Assembly: GCF_900176165.1 (NCBI RefSeq)
Contig: NZ_FWWU01000002.1
Location: 62,001-126,000, forward strand
DNA: 64,000 bases
Direction: 5' to 3'
Source: Deinococcus hopiensis KR-140
GTDB lineage: Bacteria; Deinococcota; Deinococci; Deinococcales; Deinococcaceae
Shown here: in pieces, positions 45,506 through 55,386 of the stretch
How the letters are laid out: each line of letters opens with the position of its first letter
How positions within the stretch are numbered: the first letter of the stretch is position 1
The notes under the pieces: generated by a model
Databases searched by the model: none
What the model was told of the DNA's origin: nothing
Seen by the model: the letters and a program-made list of their open reading frames with translations, nothing else
Translations under genes and position numbers: made by a program

Positions 45506-47611
45506 TCAGCGTTCACGCCAGTAGGCTGCAGCTGCGGCAATGCCGAATTCCTGGTCGAGTTTCGCTTCCCAGACACCGGCCGTGGTGTCGGGGCCAGCAC
45601 CAAGCGAAACTTTGCCTTCGATGCGCAGGCCGGCGTCCACGACGCCCTGGCCGTCGAATTTTAAGTACATGCTTTCCTTGACGCCGAGGCCAGACTTGTT
45701 GACACTGCTGCCGGGCGTGCCCTTGGGCTGCTTGAGTTCGGCCTTGATACCAAAAAAGAGGGTGCCCGAGCCGTTCCAGTCGAGCTTGGCGCCGGTAAAG
45801 AGGCCGACGCCGAAGGCGGCGCTGATCCTGGGGGAAAGCTCGAGGTCCAGACCCCTGCAGCTCACGCCGAAGCTCAGGCCCAGCCCCGCAGCCTTCAGCG
45901 TCGGCAGCGGCACTTTCGATTTGAGCTTCCCGCTGGCGACGACGCCGCCGCAAGGGTCGGCCGACAGTTCCGGCAAGGGGGGAAGGTCGAGCGAAACGGG
46001 CTGCAGACTGTTTTGGTCGCAGACGGTCTTGCTCACGTCGGACATTTGAATGGCGGCGCCCACAATCGGGCCGTAGAACAGTGATTTGGCGCTGCTTTCG
46101 ATGCGCAGGCGGGCTGCGGCGCGCTCGGCCGGGTCGGGCAGGTTCGCAGCGAGGGCCGTCTGGTGCTTCACGAGCAGCGACACGTAGTGGGCCATGGCGT
46201 GTTCCTGCCCGACCGCGAACGGGCGCAGCCCACCGAGATACAGCGCCTCGGCTTTGTCGCGCGCCTCGTCACGCGCCGCGCAGCTCGGGAAATCCGACGC
46301 GGCACGCAGGGCGGTATTGCGCGCCTCGGCGAAGCGAGGTACCGCATCCCAGAAAGCGTAGTGAGCCTCCCACGCGGCTCTATACGCGCCCCACAATTCC
46401 GGCTCAAAGGACGCAGTATTGATGGCCTGATCCACCAGTCGTTTCCAGCGCTGCTCGCCTGCGTCGAGGTTTGCCTCGTTCGAGCGCCGCGCCGCCTGCG
46501 CGCTGATTGCGCGCAGTTCGGCCTGCCCGGTGCGCTCGAGCTGCAGGTAGTGCTCGTGGAGTTTGATGGCGTCGCGGCGATGGCGGGGGAGTTTGAGGGG
46601 CGGCAGGTTGAAGGTTGCGCCGCGCGACAAGTCAAACAGATCCCGGGCAGGACGGCGGGACGCGGCGTTCGTCACGCTTTGCAGACCGCCGCCGTGCCGG
46701 TTGGGGACGCTCTCCTTAAGCGGCAGGTCCGCACCGGCCTGGCTGTCTGGGGTCCGCCGCATGGCCGCGCGCGCCTCGCGGGTGGCAGCGTCGAGTTGAC
46801 CCTGGCACAGCAACACCTCCGAGAGGTTGGCGTGCGCTTCAGCCAGGTCCGGCGCGAGCTTGAGGGCCGCGCGGAGCGGCGTTTCAGCTTCCTTCCAGCG
46901 GCCGAGGCCCAGCAGGGCATGCCCACGGTTGGACAGCGCCAGGGCCCGGCCGGGCACGCCGCCCGGCGCTGGCCAGGACCCGCCGAGCCGGTCAGCCTGG
47001 TCCAGGAACGCGACCGCTTCCGTAGGCAGGCCCGCGAGGGACAGCACGCCCGCGGCGTTCACCAACGTCCAAGCGCTTTCGGGATTTGCGCGGTGCGCCG
47101 CGAGTAGCAGGGCGAGCGCCAGCCGCGGACTGCCCGCTGCCATGGCCGCCGCTACGTCGTCGCTGCGTACCGCGCTGCGGACCTCGCTGGCCTGCGCGCC
47201 GACCAGCTTCTCCGCCATGGCGAGCGCAGTCTTGAAGGGCATGGCGCCGGTGGCGGTGCCTGTCGGCAGCGGGGGGACGCCGCTGCGCCGCATTTGGGTG
47301 AGCTGTTTGAGGCTTTGCTGCAGCCCCAGGTACGCCGGATCGCTCGGCTTCATCCCGGCCAGCATCCGCCCGAGGTCTTTGATCATCTTGTCGAGGTTCT
47401 GCCCGCCGCCGGGCGCCAGGCCGGGCGTACGCGGGTCACGCACGGCGGTTGTGCAGGCGCGGTCCTGGTCCTGCGTGAGCTCGTCGCGGTGCTCGGCGAG
47501 CGGCGGCAGCTGCGTCTGGTCACTCCAGGCGCGCCAGGAGCCGCCCGCGAGGGCAGAAGAGGCGAGCAGGCCAGCGATGAGGGGCAGTTTGAGCAGGGCA
47601 AGTCTGTGCAT
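45506..47611 (-). CDS. Secreted TPR protein of unknown function
   Basis: 701 residues from ATG 47611 (GTAAGGGT upstream), with a signal peptide (LLKLPLIAGLLASSALAGG). Residues about 130-300 hold TPR-like repeats (ALSNRGHALLGLGRWKEAE, AHANLSEVLLCQGQLDAA). A charged helical middle region follows (about 340-500). The C-terminal 180 residues are Gly/beta-rich with paired Cys (SADPCGGV, GVSCRG) and strands such as GTLFFGIKAELKQPKG and GVVDAGLRIEGKVSLGAG, like a beta-barrel or surface domain. Family not recognised. It is divergent from the regulator cluster at 47782 onward across 170 bp. Confidence 0.75.
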   Translation of the reverse strand: MHRLALLKLPLIAGLLASSALAGGSWRAWSDQTQLPPLAEHRDELTQDQDRACTTAVRDPRTPGLAPGGGQNLDKMIKDLGRMLAGMKPSDPAYLGLQQSLKQLTQMRRSGVPPLPTGTATGAMPFKTALAMAEKLVGAQASEVRSAVRSDDVAAAMAAGSPRLALALLLAAHRANPESAWTLVNAAGVLSLAGLPTEAVAFLDQADRLGGSWPAPGGVPGRALALSNRGHALLGLGRWKEAETPLRAALKLAPDLAEAHANLSEVLLCQGQLDAATREARAAMRRTPDSQAGADLPLKESVPNRHGGGLQSVTNAASRRPARDLFDLSRGATFNLPPLKLPRHRRDAIKLHEHYLQLERTGQAELRAISAQAARRSNEANLDAGEQRWKRLVDQAINTASFEPELWGAYRAAWEAHYAFWDAVPRFAEARNTALRAASDFPSCAARDEARDKAEALYLGGLRPFAVGQEHAMAHYVSLLVKHQTALAANLPDPAERAAARLRIESSAKSLFYGPIVGAAIQMSDVSKTVCDQNSLQPVSLDLPPLPELSADPCGGVVASGKLKSKVPLPTLKAAGLGLSFGVSCRGLDLELSPRISAAFGVGLFTGAKLDWNGSGTLFFGIKAELKQPKGTPGSSVNKSGLGVKESMYLKFDGQGVVDAGLRIEGKVSLGAGPDTTAGVWEAKLDQEFGIAAAAAYWRER

Positions 47612-47781
47612 ACCCTTACCGTGCCCGGCCAGGCATGGCATGAGGATGTCGGGTGCCCCGCGGGCAGTGCCCGTCGGGCGCAACATCCTGGTTTCACGGT
47701 CGGCCAAATAGCGTTGCAAGACCGTGACCCCCGACGGCTGGCACCGCAGTGCCCACGCCCGGCGCACGGCAGGGAGGTCGT

Positions 47782-47979
47782 ATGGAAGAGGACCCGAACA
47801 GCAACGCAGCGGCGCCACGCGCAGCGCAGGTGTACGTCCTGCGCATGTGGCAGGAGGGCAACGCGGACGGCGTGACGTGGCGGGCGTCCACCCGAACAGG
47901 CACACACGGCGAGCGGCGGTACTTCGCAAGTGTGGATGAACTGCTGGAATTCCTGTACCGCGAGGCGCTGCGCGTATGA
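47782..47979 (+). CDS. 65-residue hypothetical protein
   Basis: ATG 47782 follows AGGGAGG by four bases. The product reads YVLRMWQEGNADGVTWRAST then GERRYFASVDELLEFL. This pattern (WRAS..., GERR.FAS.EEL..FL) recurs in small proteins of Deinococcus and other bacteria, often near BTAD-AAA regulators; that association is from memory. It lies 70 bp upstream of the first tandem regulator and could be its partner. Confidence 0.65.
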   Translation: MEEDPNSNAAAPRAAQVYVLRMWQEGNADGVTWRASTRTGTHGERRYFASVDELLEFLYREALRV

Positions 47980-48034
47980 CGCCAGCCGGTCCCTGGGGCG
48001 CGGCGTGTGCAGCCGCACCAGTACATGTTTTTGC

Positions 48035-48040
48035 TACGAT
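48035..48040 (+). promoter_or_regulatory. -10-like TACGAT before first tandem regulator
   Basis: TACGAT lies nine bases before ATG 48050, with no Shine-Dalgarno. Confidence 0.35.
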
Positions 48041-48049
48041 CAGCGTCAC

Positions 48050-51000
48050 ATGACAGCGTCAGATGCATGGCGGCTTTCCGTAATGGGGGCCGGGCACCTC
48101 TGGGACCCGGAGGGCCGCGCCGTGCGGTGCGACGGGAAGGGGCTGCTGCTCCTGACGTACCTGGCCCTGGAAGGCGCCACGCCTCGCTCGCGGTTGGCAG
48201 ACCTGTTCTGGCCGGACCGCGCGGAGCACGTGGCGCGCAACAACCTGGTGCAGCTGCTGCGGCGCATGCGCGCCGCGTACGGCGCCGAGCTGGTGATCGG
48301 GCACGAGAAGCTGACGCTCGCCGGGGCCCTCAGTACCGACGTGCAGGTGCTGCTGGACGGCAGCGCCGATTCGATTGCCAAGGCCGAATTGCTGCAGGGC
48401 CTGACCGTCGAGGACAGCGAGGACCTCGCAGACTGGCTGAATGTGCAGCGCGAACGCCTGGACCACCGGCGCGCGCAGCTGCTCACCCGGCGCGCCGAGG
48501 CGCTGGAGGCGCAGGGTGACTACGGCACGGCGCTCGCGCTCGCGCAGCGCACGCTCACCCTGGATCCATTGTCCGAGGACGCGCACCGCCGCGTGATGCG
48601 TCTGCACTACCTCAGCGCGGACGCCGCGCAGGCACTGCGGGTGTACGCCCGGCTGCAGGCGGCGCTGCGCGAAACGCTCAGTACCACGCCGATGCCGGAA
48701 ACCCAGGCGCTTGCGAGGCTCATTGAGCGCGGCGAGCGCCTGCCCACGGTACCAGCGCCCGCGCCACGCCTGCAGCTGCCACCGCCGCCGGTGCTGGTCG
48801 GCCGCGGTCGCGAGTGGGCGACGCTGGAAGGTGCGTGGCAGGCGGGGAAGTTCATCATCATCGCCGGTGAGCCGGGCGTCGGCAAATCCAGACTCGCCGA
48901 GGACTTCGCGCGCAGCAAGGGCCGGGTGCTGTCGCTGGGCGGCCGGCCCGGCGATCACCTTGCGCCGTATACCGTCGCGGCGCGCAACTTGCGCCGAGTG
49001 CTGAACGGTGCGCAGGCGCCGCTGCCGGACTGGGCGCGCCGCTCGCTCAGCTGGCTGCTGCCGGAAGTCGCGCTGCCGGGCGAGCCGCCGCTAGACAGCG
49101 CGGACGCACGTCTTCACGAAGCGATTCAGTACGCGTTCAGCACCGGACTCTCCGAGGTGGACGTCTGCCTTTTCGACGACCTGCAGTACGTGGACGAGGC
49201 GACCATCGAAGCGGCATTCATCCTGATCGACGCGATGTTCCCGCTGGGCCGCCCGGGCGGACTGCCACACTTCGTGGCGGTGCACCGCCGTGATGAACTG
49301 CCGGCCTTTACCCGCGCCGTGCACGAGCGGCTGGTGAAGGCCGGGCAAGCGGTCTGGGTGGACGTGACGCCGCTCCCAGAAGGCGCGGTGCACGCGATGA
49401 TCACCAGCATGCTCCCTGCGCAGGACGCGCCGCGCGCTGCGGACCTTGCACGCTCGACCGGCGGGAACCCGCTGTTCGCCGTGGAGTCCGTCAAAGCGTT
49501 CTTTGAAGCGCAGGGGGCGCAGGAACCCGCGCCGAAACTGCCTGAGAAGGTGGGCGAGGTGATCTCGTGGCGCCTGGCACGCCTGCCGAAAATGACGCTG
49601 CAGGTGGCGCGCGCCGCGGCAGTGCTGCAGCGGGAGTTCTCACCGGAACTGGTCGCGCAAGTGCTGTCCGCGCCGCTGCTGGACGTGGCAGCCGCCTGGG
49701 AGGACCTCGAAGCGGCGCAGATCCTGCGGGACGACCGGTTCGTGCACGACCTGGTGTACGAGGCCGTGCTGGCACAGTTGCCGGCCGCGGTGCGGCGCCT
49801 GCTTCACCGCGGCAGCGCACGCGCGCTGACCGAGGCGGGCGCCGCACCCGCGCGCATCGCGCAGCAGTGGCTGGACGGAGGGCAGGCACGCGAGGCGCTG
49901 CCGTGGCTGCTGCGAGCGGCGGACAGCGCCCGTGCGGGGCTGCGACTGCGGGAGGCGGCCGAGCTGATTGACCGTGCCGCGCGCCTCCGGCAGGCCGGTG
50001 GGGACGCCGCGGGGGCCTTTGCCCTGTGGGTACAGCGCGCACAGACGCTGGCGCCCAGCGATGACCGCGAAGCGCGGCAGCACGCCGTGAACACCCTGCT
50101 GGAGCAGGCGGCGACGCCCCACGAGCGCGCGCGCGCCTGGCAGCTGCAGGCAGAACTGTTTGCGGCGTGCCACGAGGGTGTCCGCGCGGAAGTGGCAGTG
50201 CGCCGCGGTCTGGAAGCCCTGGCGGACGACGAAGCGCCGGCGCTTCGCGCCAGCCTCCTGTCGGATCTTGGCGCGGCCTTATGGACGCAGGGCCGCGTCA
50301 CGCAGGCGGTCACGGTGCTGGAGGATGCGCGGGCGCGTCTGGAGCCGCTGGGCGTCACGCCCGAACTCGCGGGCGTGCTCAGCAGCCTCGCGGTGGTCCT
50401 TGACCACCAGGACCGCCACGCCGAGGCAGACGCGCAGCACCAGCGCGCCTGCGCGCTGCTGGAAGCGCAGGGCGACACTGGGAACCTGCTGGTGGCGCTG
50501 CGGAACCATTCGGTGTGCCTGTGCGACCTGGGCCGCGTGCGTGAAGGCCTGACGCTCCTGCAGCGCGCCCTGGCGCTGGAGGAGGGCAGCGCGGCAGGCC
50601 TGTGGAACACCGCGATCGGGCACGCGCTGGTGGCGCAGGCGCACGCGGACCTGAGCGAGTACGACCTGGCCCTGCAGCACTACGCGCGCGCGCAGACCGC
50701 GCCCGAAGACCTGAGCGGCTGGCTGCGTGCCTACTACCGCGCGGGCGAGGCCGAAGTGTGGCTGGCGCTCGGCGAGGCGGCGCGGGCCGAGCAGGACCTG
50801 CAGGCCGTTGCGGACGCGCCAGGCCTGCCGGACGCCTATCGCGTGCGGGTGCTGGTCGCGCTGGGCCGCGCTGCGCACGCGCTCGGCAGGGACACGAGCG
50901 TACCCTTCGCGCGCGCTGAGGCGCTGCTGGACGGTGCGGATCGGCCGCTGTCGCGCGTGCGGCTGCTCCTGGCGCGCGCCGCCACCAGCGCGCCGGACGC

Positions 51001-51415
51001 GGCGCTGCCGCTTACCGACGCGGCCCGGGCACTGGCGCGCGCGCACGAATTGCCCGGCTATGAGCTCAGCGCGGACCTGCGCGCCGCGCTCGCATTTGGG
51101 GGTCTGGGCCGTGCGGACGACGCCATGCGCTGCAGCAAACGCGCCGAGGCACGCCTCGCTGCGGTGGAGCCGGCGGACATGACGCGCGGCGAGGCGCTGT
51201 TTGCGCTGCACGTCGCGCGCCACGCCGCCGGGCACCCGGACGCCGACGCGTACCTGCAGGCTGCGGCAGACTGGGTGCGGCACACCGCTGAACGCCACGT
51301 GCCGGTACCAGCACGCCCACCGTTCCTGACGCGGCACCCGGTAAATACCGCGATTCTCGCGGCGCGCACACCGCCTGAGGCGCACGACGCGTTTGCTACT
51401 GTGAGGCATGCCTGA
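48050..51415 (+). CDS. BTAD-AAA-TPR transcriptional regulator, first of a tandem pair
   Basis: 1121 residues. A winged helix plus BTAD domain occupies about 1-235 (GLLLLTYLALEGATPRSRLA, DLFWPDRAEHVARNNLVQLL, NVQRERLDHRRAQLL). The STAND ATPase has Walker A GEPGVGKS at about 272-279 and Walker B VCLFDDLQYVDEA near 371. The C-terminal 450 residues are TPR-like repeats. It would act as an ATP-dependent switch activating transcription after binding a ligand or protein. ATG 48050 is chosen because the upstream in-frame codons overlap the 65-residue gene and look non-coding. It overlaps the next regulator by 8 bp. Confidence 0.88.
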   Translation: MTASDAWRLSVMGAGHLWDPEGRAVRCDGKGLLLLTYLALEGATPRSRLADLFWPDRAEHVARNNLVQLLRRMRAAYGAELVIGHEKLTLAGALSTDVQVLLDGSADSIAKAELLQGLTVEDSEDLADWLNVQRERLDHRRAQLLTRRAEALEAQGDYGTALALAQRTLTLDPLSEDAHRRVMRLHYLSADAAQALRVYARLQAALRETLSTTPMPETQALARLIERGERLPTVPAPAPRLQLPPPPVLVGRGREWATLEGAWQAGKFIIIAGEPGVGKSRLAEDFARSKGRVLSLGGRPGDHLAPYTVAARNLRRVLNGAQAPLPDWARRSLSWLLPEVALPGEPPLDSADARLHEAIQYAFSTGLSEVDVCLFDDLQYVDEATIEAAFILIDAMFPLGRPGGLPHFVAVHRRDELPAFTRAVHERLVKAGQAVWVDVTPLPEGAVHAMITSMLPAQDAPRAADLARSTGGNPLFAVESVKAFFEAQGAQEPAPKLPEKVGEVISWRLARLPKMTLQVARAAAVLQREFSPELVAQVLSAPLLDVAAAWEDLEAAQILRDDRFVHDLVYEAVLAQLPAAVRRLLHRGSARALTEAGAAPARIAQQWLDGGQAREALPWLLRAADSARAGLRLREAAELIDRAARLRQAGGDAAGAFALWVQRAQTLAPSDDREARQHAVNTLLEQAATPHERARAWQLQAELFAACHEGVRAEVAVRRGLEALADDEAPALRASLLSDLGAALWTQGRVTQAVTVLEDARARLEPLGVTPELAGVLSSLAVVLDHQDRHAEADAQHQRACALLEAQGDTGNLLVALRNHSVCLCDLGRVREGLTLLQRALALEEGSAAGLWNTAIGHALVAQAHADLSEYDLALQHYARAQTAPEDLSGWLRAYYRAGEAEVWLALGEAARAEQDLQAVADAPGLPDAYRVRVLVALGRAAHALGRDTSVPFARAEALLDGADRPLSRVRLLLARAATSAPDAALPLTDAARALARAHELPGYELSADLRAALAFGGLGRADDAMRCSKRAEARLAAVEPADMTRGEALFALHVARHAAGHPDADAYLQAAADWVRHTAERHVPVPARPPFLTRHPVNTAILAARTPPEAHDAFATVRHA
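51397..51402 (+). promoter_or_regulatory. -10-like TACTGT before second tandem regulator
   Basis: TACTGT lies five bases before ATG 51408, inside the end of the first regulator gene. It could give a second, leaderless transcript. Confidence 0.3.
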
Positions 51416-53459
51416 ACGCCCATCCGGCTGGCGCCTGGCGCTGCTGGGACCGCCGCGACTGATGACGCCGAACGGCGCAGTGGTCCCGTGTGAACGCAAA
51501 ACGGCGGGGCTACTCTCCTACCTCGCGCTGGAAGGCCCCACGCCGCGCGCGCGGCTGGCGGCGCTGCTGTGGCCAGACACCCCGATGGCCGTCGCGCGCA
51601 ACAACCTGCTGCACCTGCTACGCCGCCTGCGTGACGCCTGCGGGGAGGACCTCACCGGCGGGGGCGACCCGCTGCGCCTGATGGACGGTGTGCAGGTGGA
51701 CGCGAACGCCCTGAACGCCCCACCCGGCGCGCGGGACCTGCCGGACGGAACGCTGCTCGATGGTGTAGACCTCGATGCCTGCCCGGACCTCGCCGAGTGG
51801 TTGTTCGCGCAGCGTGAACTGATCGCCACGCGCCGCGTCACCGCGTACCATGCCAGTCTGCGGTGGCGGGCGGACCGCGGGGATTTGAGCGAGGCGCTCA
51901 TCCTCGCCGAACGGTTGCTTCGCCTGGACCCACTTGACGAGGAGCTGCACCGCACCCTCATGCGCCTGCATTACCTGAACGGCGACCGCCCCGCGGCGCT
52001 GCGCGCCTACCACCGCTGCAAGGACCTGCTGGCGCGCGAGCTGTGCGCTGACCCCGCCCCGGACACCGTGCAGCTCGCGCGTAGTATCGACGAGGGGACG
52101 CTGAGCGTCCACGCGCCTGAGCCCAGCACGAAGCGCCTGCCACTCAGCGTGCTGCGACCGCCCACCCTGATTGGCCGTGAAGCCGCCTGGGCGCAGCTTG
52201 AAGCGGCGTGGGCGGCTGGGAAGATGATCTACATCACCGGCGATCCTGGCGTGGGCAAAACCCGCTTTGCGCAGGACTTCGCGCGCAGCAAAGGCCGCAC
52301 GCTGTACTTACCCGGACATCCGGGCATGGAGGCTGTCCCATTCTCCGGCGCGGCGCACAACGCCCGCGCGCGCCTCGCTGCGGCGCCGCAAGTGCAGCTG
52401 CCGGACGATGTGCGGCGCCAGCTGTCGCGGGTGCTCCCCGAACTGCGTGACGGCCAGGATCCGCCGCCGATGGTGGGCGACGCGGACCGCCTGCAGTTTT
52501 TCGGCGCGCACATGGACATGGTGCGCCGCACGTCAGCTGGCTTTGCGGCCGTGATTGCGGATGACACCCAGTACTACGACCAGGCCACCGTGGACCTCGG
52601 CACATACATGCTGTCACGCGCGCCGCTCGGCGCGCGTGACGGCATCCCGCGGCACCTGTCGGTCTACCGCCGGGGGGAGCTGACCCCAGAGGTGCTCGCC
52701 ACCGTCGACCACCTGGTGCAGACCGGCGTGGCGGTGCGCATCGAACTCGGCCCGCTTGACGAGCGCGCCATGAGCGCGCTGCTACGCGACCTGGACGTGC
52801 CCGACATCCCCGAGGTGCACCGCGCGCTGCTGGACCTGACCGGCGGCAATCCACAGTTCGTACTGGAAACCGTCAAACACCTCCACGAGCGTGGCGACTT
52901 TGGCGCTGCGCCGACCTTGCGCGGCGCACCCGCCACCGTCACCGCGATGATCGGCCGCCGCCTCGCGCGGCTGTCACCTCTGGCACTGCAGGTGGCGCGC
53001 GCCGCGGCGGTCCTGCGCAGCGACTTCAGCATTGAGCTGGTCACCGAGGTGCTGGGCGCCACCCTCCTGGACACGGCGGGCGCGTGGGAGGAACTGGAAG
53101 ACGCGCAGGTCATGACCGGCGAGCACTTTGCGCATGACCTGGTGCTGGAAGCGGCCCTGGCTGGCCTGCCGGATACCACGCACCGCCTGCTGCACCGCGG
53201 AAGCGCGCGGGTGCTCGCGCGGACCGGCGCGGAAGCGGCGCGGGTCGCACGGCACTGGCTGAGCGGCGGCGACCTGAAGCAGGCCGCACCGTGGCTGCTG
53301 CGGGCCGGTGAGGCGGCCGAAGGTACGCTGCGGCTGCCTGAAGCGCTGCAGTTGTACGAAGACGCTCGCCGCGCGTATGCGAACACGGATGACGCGAGCG
53401 GCATGAAGGCTGCGTCGCGGGCCATCGCGCAGGTTCAGGCCCGTCTGAGCGGCGCCTGA
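51408..53459 (+). CDS. BTAD-AAA regulator lacking the TPR half, second of a tandem pair
   Basis: 683 residues. The winged helix/BTAD part (GLLSYLALEGPTPRARLAAL, LLWPDTPMAVARNNLLHLLR) and ATPase (Walker A GDPGVGKT at about 278-285, Walker B AVIADDTQYYDQ near 382) align with the first regulator; both share DFARSKGR after Walker A. It ends about 430 residues earlier, soon after the first helical repeats, so the usual ligand-binding TPR array is missing. Its ATG overlaps the stop of the first gene (8 bp). It may form mixed complexes with its neighbour or respond differently. The end looks clean, with no remnant of TPR sequence downstream. Confidence 0.85.
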   Translation: MPERPSGWRLALLGPPRLMTPNGAVVPCERKTAGLLSYLALEGPTPRARLAALLWPDTPMAVARNNLLHLLRRLRDACGEDLTGGGDPLRLMDGVQVDANALNAPPGARDLPDGTLLDGVDLDACPDLAEWLFAQRELIATRRVTAYHASLRWRADRGDLSEALILAERLLRLDPLDEELHRTLMRLHYLNGDRPAALRAYHRCKDLLARELCADPAPDTVQLARSIDEGTLSVHAPEPSTKRLPLSVLRPPTLIGREAAWAQLEAAWAAGKMIYITGDPGVGKTRFAQDFARSKGRTLYLPGHPGMEAVPFSGAAHNARARLAAAPQVQLPDDVRRQLSRVLPELRDGQDPPPMVGDADRLQFFGAHMDMVRRTSAGFAAVIADDTQYYDQATVDLGTYMLSRAPLGARDGIPRHLSVYRRGELTPEVLATVDHLVQTGVAVRIELGPLDERAMSALLRDLDVPDIPEVHRALLDLTGGNPQFVLETVKHLHERGDFGAAPTLRGAPATVTAMIGRRLARLSPLALQVARAAAVLRSDFSIELVTEVLGATLLDTAGAWEELEDAQVMTGEHFAHDLVLEAALAGLPDTTHRLLHRGSARVLARTGAEAARVARHWLSGGDLKQAAPWLLRAGEAAEGTLRLPEALQLYEDARRAYANTDDASGMKAASRAIAQVQARLSGA

Positions 53460-53561
53460 TCCGGCAAAGCCTGCAGGGGGGAAGGCCGGGGAACATCGGC
53501 GCGTCATGGTCGATCTACTACGGTGCGCGGACCGGGCCACGTGGCCCGACCGGAGGAACCC

Positions 53562-54269
53562 ATGCCGCACCACCGCTTTGCCCGCCCGATCCGCACCCTG
53601 TTCACCTTTGCGCTGCTGGGCGCCGCGCCGCTGATCACTGCGCCTGCCGTCGCCCAGACCGCCAGTCCGCTGTCCGCGGTTACCGGCAACGCCGTGTTAG
53701 GTGCACTCCGTGGCCAGTTGACGCGCGCCGCACCCGCCGCAGGGACGGGCATGACGCTGGCGTTGAGTGCGTTCAAGCCGTCTGCGGGACGGCTGCTGCC
53801 AGCCCGCCTCACAGCGGGCATGACGAGTATGAGCCCCGCGCAGCAGCGGGAGGCGCGGTCACTGTACGAGCAGCTCCTTCAGGGCTACGACACGCTACTG
53901 GACCAGAACCGCGAAGGGCGCCTGAAGAACAACGTCGCCGGCGCGCTGATGTACGCCCTCACCGTGAGTCACCTGGTGCTCAGCGGCGAAACACTCAGCG
54001 GCGCGCAGCAAGAAGCGCTGCTGGGCAGCGTGAACGCCGCCCTGGGCCGCACCACGCCGTTCAAGACGCTCCCGGACGCTCGCCGCCAGGAGCTGTACGA
54101 GGCGCTGATCCTTACGGCCAACTTCGCCCTTGCTCTGCGCGAAGGTGCCGGCGAGCACCCCGCGTACGACGCTGAGGCGAAGGCCATCGCCGCCGGGCTG
54201 TTCCGGCAGGTTCTCGGCCGTGACCCCGACCAGACCGAATTCACAGACGCCGGCCTGAAGTTCAGGTAG
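53562..54269 (+). CDS. Secreted DUF6683-like protein
   Basis: 235 residues with a signal peptide ending APAVAQ (about residue 32). ATG 53562 follows CGGAGGAAC. The C-terminal two thirds are helical: YEQLLQGYDTLLDQNREGRL, NNVAGALMYALTVSHLVLSG, RRQELYEALILTANFALALR. This matches my memory of DUF6683, a family of unknown function; the family call is moderate. It follows the regulator pair by 102 bp on the same strand. Confidence 0.7.
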   Translation: MPHHRFARPIRTLFTFALLGAAPLITAPAVAQTASPLSAVTGNAVLGALRGQLTRAAPAAGTGMTLALSAFKPSAGRLLPARLTAGMTSMSPAQQREARSLYEQLLQGYDTLLDQNREGRLKNNVAGALMYALTVSHLVLSGETLSGAQQEALLGSVNAALGRTTPFKTLPDARRQELYEALILTANFALALREGAGEHPAYDAEAKAIAAGLFRQVLGRDPDQTEFTDAGLKFR

Positions 54270-54385
54270 GTGCTTCAGCACAGTGACGCGGCGCGGGCGC
54301 CCCCATGCGCCGCAACATGCTCGTGTCCGGCCGTGGTCCGTACCTTGCCTTCAGCACGCTCAACGTGCCCCCTGGAGGAACTCCC

Positions 54386-55386
54386 ATGCGTCATCCACTG
54401 CTGATGTCCGCCCTGACCCTGGCCCTGATCACCGGCACGCCGGCGCTCGCAGCGACTGCCAAAGCCGCGGCGCCGGTCGTGCAGGGCACCAAACAACTCG
54501 ACGGCCAGAACGCCCGTCTCGGTCAGACCTTCACCCTCGGGAAGCAGAGTCCGCTGAACTTCACGCTGAACAGCGCCGAGTACAGCACCGACCGCGTGGT
54601 CATCGGCAGCGAGATCTACTACGCCAAAGCTGACGAGAAGCTGCTGGTCTTACGCGACACCGTCCAGAATCCACAGAAGAGCGCCGCGCGCTACTCCTGA
54701 GCGGACCTGACCTTCACTGCCGTGGACGCGCAGGACCGTAACCACGAATTCATTCAGGCCGTCGCCCGCAAAGGCACCACCGACAAGCTCGAACTCAGCC
54801 TCAGGCCGGCCCAGAAGACCGATGTGATGACCGCCATCGTGGTGCCTGCCAGCGGCCCTGTTCCCAAACTCACCGTGCAGCGCGAGAGCGGCGCGCCGGT
54901 GCTGCGCTACGACCTGCGGACGCAAACGAGGCCACTGAGCGCTCCTGCCGCGGACCCGTCGGATCCCAGTGGCGCAACCGCGCTCGCCCGCATTCCCGCG
55001 CAGTCTGGAAAGTTTACGGCCATGAAATGGTTTGACGTGCGCCTGGATGAAGTCCGGTTCACCACCGAAGCGCTCGGCGGGCACGCGCCGGCCGCCGGTA
55101 CCTCACGGCGACCTTCACCATCAAGAACAACTTGCCGCGCGACACGACCTACTACTGGGCAGACTTCAAAGCGACCCTGCGGAACGCAGACGGCGAGCAG
55201 GTCGCGTACAACCAGGCGCTCCTGAAAGCCAGCCGTGACGAAAGCGCGAGCGGAAAGCTGGCGCGCGGCGAGGAAGCCCGCGTGCGCTTCTACTTTGAGC
55301 TGCCCGCCACTGTCGGTGGGGACAGCCTGCTGCTTACTGACGAGTCCGGGCGCACCTTTACCTTCGATGTAAAGGCCGCCCGATGA
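54386..55386 (+). pseudogene. Secreted two-domain protein with in-frame TGA and a frameshift
   Basis: ATG 54386 (after CTGGAGGAA) opens with a signal peptide (LMSALTLALITGTPALAATA). The frame meets TGA at 54698-54700 and continues at once in the same frame as ADLTFTAVDAQDRNHEFIQA for another 170 codons. Near 55100 it shifts to frame 1 (LTATFTIKNNLPRDTTYYWA) and ends at 55386. The two halves look like duplicated beta-sandwich domains (DUF4352-like); aligning YS-stop-ADLTF with YYWADFKAT puts the TGA at a Trp, one base from TGG. Function unknown. Confidence 0.7.

Noticed and set aside
45506..48049. Longer 847-residue reading of the secreted TPR protein
   Set aside because: The extra 146 N-terminal codons run across the divergent promoter region and the opposite gene. 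ATG 47611 begins a proper signal peptide.
54698..54700. Selenocysteine or programmed readthrough at the in-frame TGA
   Set aside because: The site aligns with Trp, no SECIS-like hairpin is evident just downstream, and a second frameshift follows, so a nonsense mutation is simpler.
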